64,000 nucleotides of DNA from Epiperipatus broadwayi (lineage: Eukaryota > Onychophora > Udeonychophora > Euonychophora > Peripatidae): assembly GCA_028023455.1 (NCBI GenBank), contig JAQFVV010006310.1:496001-560000 (forward strand). The letters run 5' to 3'. Positions 60,961 through 64,000 of the stretch are shown piece after piece. Made by a program: the position numbers and the translations under genes. The notes beneath the pieces are model-generated. The model made no database searches. It was not told the origin of the DNA and saw only the letters and a program-made list of their open reading frames with translations. The stretch's first letter is position 1. Each line of letters opens with the position of its first letter.

Positions 60961-62954
60961 AGTTTTTTCTATCTCTGTTTTTCTTTTTGTCTTCAATTGC
61001 TAATTATGACAATAGGATTGTTTGTGCAATTACATTTTTATTCTTTAATTACCTTCATTATAGAATATATTTGAATGCAATTAGATATAGTACTGAATTT
61101 TTCAAAAAGGAAAGTTTTCTGCAAAAAAAAAAATTTTTGCAAATTTTAAACATACATAATAATGGATCAGCATATTTTATATGTACATGATTTGTGGTTC
61201 ATAGATTGGTTTGCCTAATTATCATAAAACTAATCTTCTATGTAATATTATTTTTCGTTCTATCCCCCCCCCCTTCATGGAATTGAAGTGGCCATATTTG
61301 TGAGTGGCTAATGCTATTGATATGTTTTTATTGTATATTTAACAAGTACCACAATTAAAACTTGTAGCTTTCCCCCTTTTTTTTTTTAAATAACTATATT
61401 TTCATCAATAGGTTTTAAATGTTTTATAAAATATATGTTATATTTCCTCATGGTTACTTTAATAAAATGCATTGTTTAACTAATTAATAATTAAAATATT
61501 TTTTTGTTAATATATATATAGCATAGTGTAGTTTATAATGGCTCTTGAAACACTATTAACAAAGATTTTAAACTTAAATTTGCTATTTTAGAGTAAGAGA
61601 TATATATTTAGTGATAAAAAGTAGATTGTTGAATTATAATTACATACCTGATATTAATCGGGCAAAACTTAAATTGGGCAATAGCTTAGCATCAAGGATG
61701 CTGAATATATAAATTTTTAAATAGGTCCAATAATAATATTTAGATATTATATATATAATTAATATTTTTATTTATATGCATATTAGTAGAATTCATTACT
61801 TTCAAGAATAGATTAAAATATTATTATTATTATTATTATTATTATAGTCTTTAAATATAATAAGTATCCAGAAGTCAGCAAACATTTATTATATACTTGT
61901 CCCTAAATGGCATTCAGAAAATATTTTTCAACCAAAAATTTTCCATAACATTACTTACATTTATGTACATATTTATAAACTATGTATTAAAGGTCTTCTA
62001 ACAAAATATTATTTTATGTAAATATGTATTTAGCACAAACTATTGCACTGCTAATAAATATTTAAATTAGTGATTATGAAAAATTTTGAAATTTTATTGG
62101 CTGTATTTCCTGACTGCCAATATGTTTTTTCTTAGACTTGTAGGTCAACTAATTACAAATTGTCTAGGTATTTTAAATTAGCATTTAAACACATTTAGTA
62201 GTGTTAATATTATTATTCTGAACATTTAATTTTTGGTTTAAAATTAACTTTTATTATTGTAATAAATTTAAATTATAATTATTTTCTGTGAAAGTATTAA
62301 GAAAAAGTATAAACAATGAGTGATGTTTTCAATTTATTATGATAGAGGGCCAGTTAGATTATAGATAAGTCTATATATAAAAAAATAATAATAATAAATA
62401 AAAAAAGAAATAGTACTTTTATTAGATTTAGAATTTTCTACTAGTTTTATTTATTAAAATAACTTTATATATTTAAATTTACTAAGCATTAAAAATATAT
62501 TATTTTTAACTATTTCAGTTAAATACTTATTAAATATTATTATTTTTAAAAATAATTAAATATTATTTTTAAAAATACAAATGATTTTGTTAAAGTATGA
62601 GTCATATAGATCTTTTTATTTTTATATTTTTGATATCTTAAATAGTTTCACATGAATAAAAATCAAATGCTTATATAATATTTGTTTTCATATTATTTTA
62701 CAGAGAACACTTCCCTTATTACATTATAATATTTATATAATATATTATTTTTCTGCCATATTTGAACAGTAAGTGTAGATATTTAAAACATGGCCTATAA
62801 GAATAGCATTATTATTTCAGTTTTAAATCTGCATTAATCAGTTTTTTAGAACAAAGTAGCTAGTAATCCATATAATAAAAAAGAAAAAAGTTAACTTATT
62901 GTTTGATTAATATTATTTGAATATATTTTAACTCCAGTTTCTATATAACAACAT
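60961..62954. other. Intron or intergenic stretch without clear features
   Basis: AT-rich; contains a (TTA)n run at about 61822-61847 and a C10 run at 61264. No exon or repeat copy recognised. Confidence 0.45.
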
Positions 62955-63712
62955 TGTGACACGACAACTTTTTTTTCCCCTACTAACTGAATTTTAGTTA
63001 TTAGAATCGTCATCGAGGGCGCCACCAAGGATTTCTCTCTTGGAACCTGGTCACATAACTTTACATAAACCGGGTCTTTATTTATTTTCGAACGACGATT
63101 CACTGATTATAAACTTTGATTATAATCTCCCAGGGGTTTTCCTTTAAGAACACTAACTAATTATTATAAATAATTCGAGAATTCAAGAATACGTTGGACA
63201 AAAAAACTTTTAATTTCTTTTACTACTATTTATTATTAATAACCTTATAATTCTATCCGATCCAGAAAGAACTGACTTACAATTTCTGATTTTCCCTCTG
63301 TTTACTTTCTAATTATGCTTCCCAAATATTTACCATAGATTTACTCGCGCCTACACTAATACTGCGAATTCTAGCAGACGTGTATATAAGACGACTTATA
63401 GTATTTTTAATCTTTCCTGAAGTTTATTTTTAAACTCCACTTTCTTTGGTAAATAAATAAATTGCAAAAATCTTACAATGAACGTATAAGTGTCTTTCGT
63501 TTTCTTATACTTTCAATTCTTTCCTTATTTTCTACTAACAAACGAGTAACGCCCCAAGGTTCTCTGTTACTTGGTGACGCACTTTTATACCCCCACCCTG
63601 TTGTTACTCTCTAGATCGAATAGATATTAAATAATTTAAAATACAGTTATTCCAATATTTCATAAAAAAATATTGAACGCAAATTAACATTAATAGATTA
63701 CAATATTAAACA
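62955..63712 (-). mobile_element. LTR of a retrotransposon (3' LTR, minus strand)
   Basis: On the minus strand the segment would begin TGTTTAATATT (63712) and end GTCGTGTCACA (62955), giving TG..CA edges. TATAAAAG lies at 63589-63582 and an AATAAA at about 63086, ~500 bases downstream, as expected for promoter and polyadenylation signal inside an LTR. A purine tract, AGAGGGGGGAAA, lies just upstream at 63730-63719. The composition differs sharply from the flanking intron. The other LTR would lie outside the window, so the target duplication cannot be checked. Confidence 0.6.
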
Positions 63713-63831
63713 AATTTATTTCCCCCCTCTATTGTTGAAACATTCATAATAAACATAATAAATGAAAATTAAATTAAAGATAAAGTTCTATTACGCTTTA
63801 CTCAGAGTTCTCATTAATTAAAAGTTTGTAA

Positions 63832-63999
63832 TTACCCTGATCGATCAGAGCGGAGTGGCCTGATTTTCATAGGTTTTACATTCCATTGGTCGTGCCTTTG
63901 TCCTTGTATATGCGAATTCCATGAGTGTTCCTTTGGTTGTCCGGCTAGCAATATCCGTTTCTTCCATTCCATAACTCTCTCGATAGCTTCATTCAGATG
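63832..63999 (-). CDS. C-terminal end of an LTR retrotransposon open frame (partial)
   Basis: The last 55 codons of a minus-strand frame enter the window at its right edge and stop at TAA (63834-63832). The peptide includes 'ERVMEWKKRILLAGQPKEHS' and a basic tail ending 'RPLRSDRSG'. It has no domain that I recognise. Its place just before a polypurine tract and LTR suggests the end of a retrotransposon polyprotein. Since only the tail is visible, Gypsy, Pao and other classes cannot be separated, and chance openness over 55 codons is possible. Confidence 0.45.
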   Translation of the reverse strand, partial: HLNEAIERVMEWKKRILLAGQPKEHSWNSHIQGQRHDQWNVKPMKIRPLRSDRSG

Positions 64000-64000
64000 G

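Noticed and set aside
1-64000. CRISPR arrays, operons, bacterial promoters or phage genes
   Set aside because: No regularly spaced direct repeats with unique spacers and no dense open frames occur; splice signals and retroelements show animal nuclear DNA.

Overview
The window is AT-rich animal nuclear DNA. It has no long open reading frames, no operon structure and many decayed transposons. Canonical GT..AG splice signals and short exons inside very long introns show a eukaryote. The transposon mix (Merlin-type, RTE-like and other non-LTR elements, SINE-like repeats, an LTR element) and introns of 13 to 29 kb suit an invertebrate with a large genome. A lophotrochozoan such as a cephalopod mollusc is plausible, but this is inference; nothing in the sequence fixes the species.

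Only one host gene is recognisable. Three plus-strand exons (4032-4276, 33556-33811, 47212-47262) encode part of a MAP7/ensconsin-family microtubule-associated protein. Their splice phases match across both introns (0, then 1), and the last exon is a phase-symmetric 51-nt exon. The gene's start and end lie outside the window or were not found, so almost all of the sequence is intron.

Layout: 1-2840 decayed non-LTR retrotransposon (endonuclease and reverse transcriptase remnants); 4032-4276 MAP7 exon; 4490-5500 SINE-like copies; 8473-9934 Merlin element with a broken transposase; 11302-11760 Penelope-like tail and a dispersed repeat; 11889-13070 second, non-coding member of the Merlin-associated family; 13170-14580 decayed RTE-like element; 16014-17080 array of a ~455-bp repeat; 18148-18424 three identical 92-bp repeats; 18868-19135 relative of the 34-kb foldback; 19975-20310 endonuclease fragment; 23143-24802 candidate DNA transposon; 26420-26880 two retroelement scraps on opposite strands; 28349-29540 the 455-bp repeat again, with an orientation switch; 33556-33811 MAP7 exon; 34012-34827 recent foldback element; 36385-36605 3' end of the element type seen at 1-2840; 39100-40440 and 42890-45200 RTE-like relics; 45585-45936 inverted-repeat element; 47212-47262 MAP7 exon; 54000-54835 diverged direct duplication; 57141-58312 third Merlin-family copy; 59440-60960 minus-strand retroelement relic; 62955-64000 3' LTR and coding tail of an LTR retrotransposon on the minus strand.

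No new multi-gene system is visible. The most unusual items are the nearly identical foldback at 34 kb, the 455-bp family that occurs in tandem and inverted order, the three-copy Merlin-associated family, and the 51-nt MAP7 exon.
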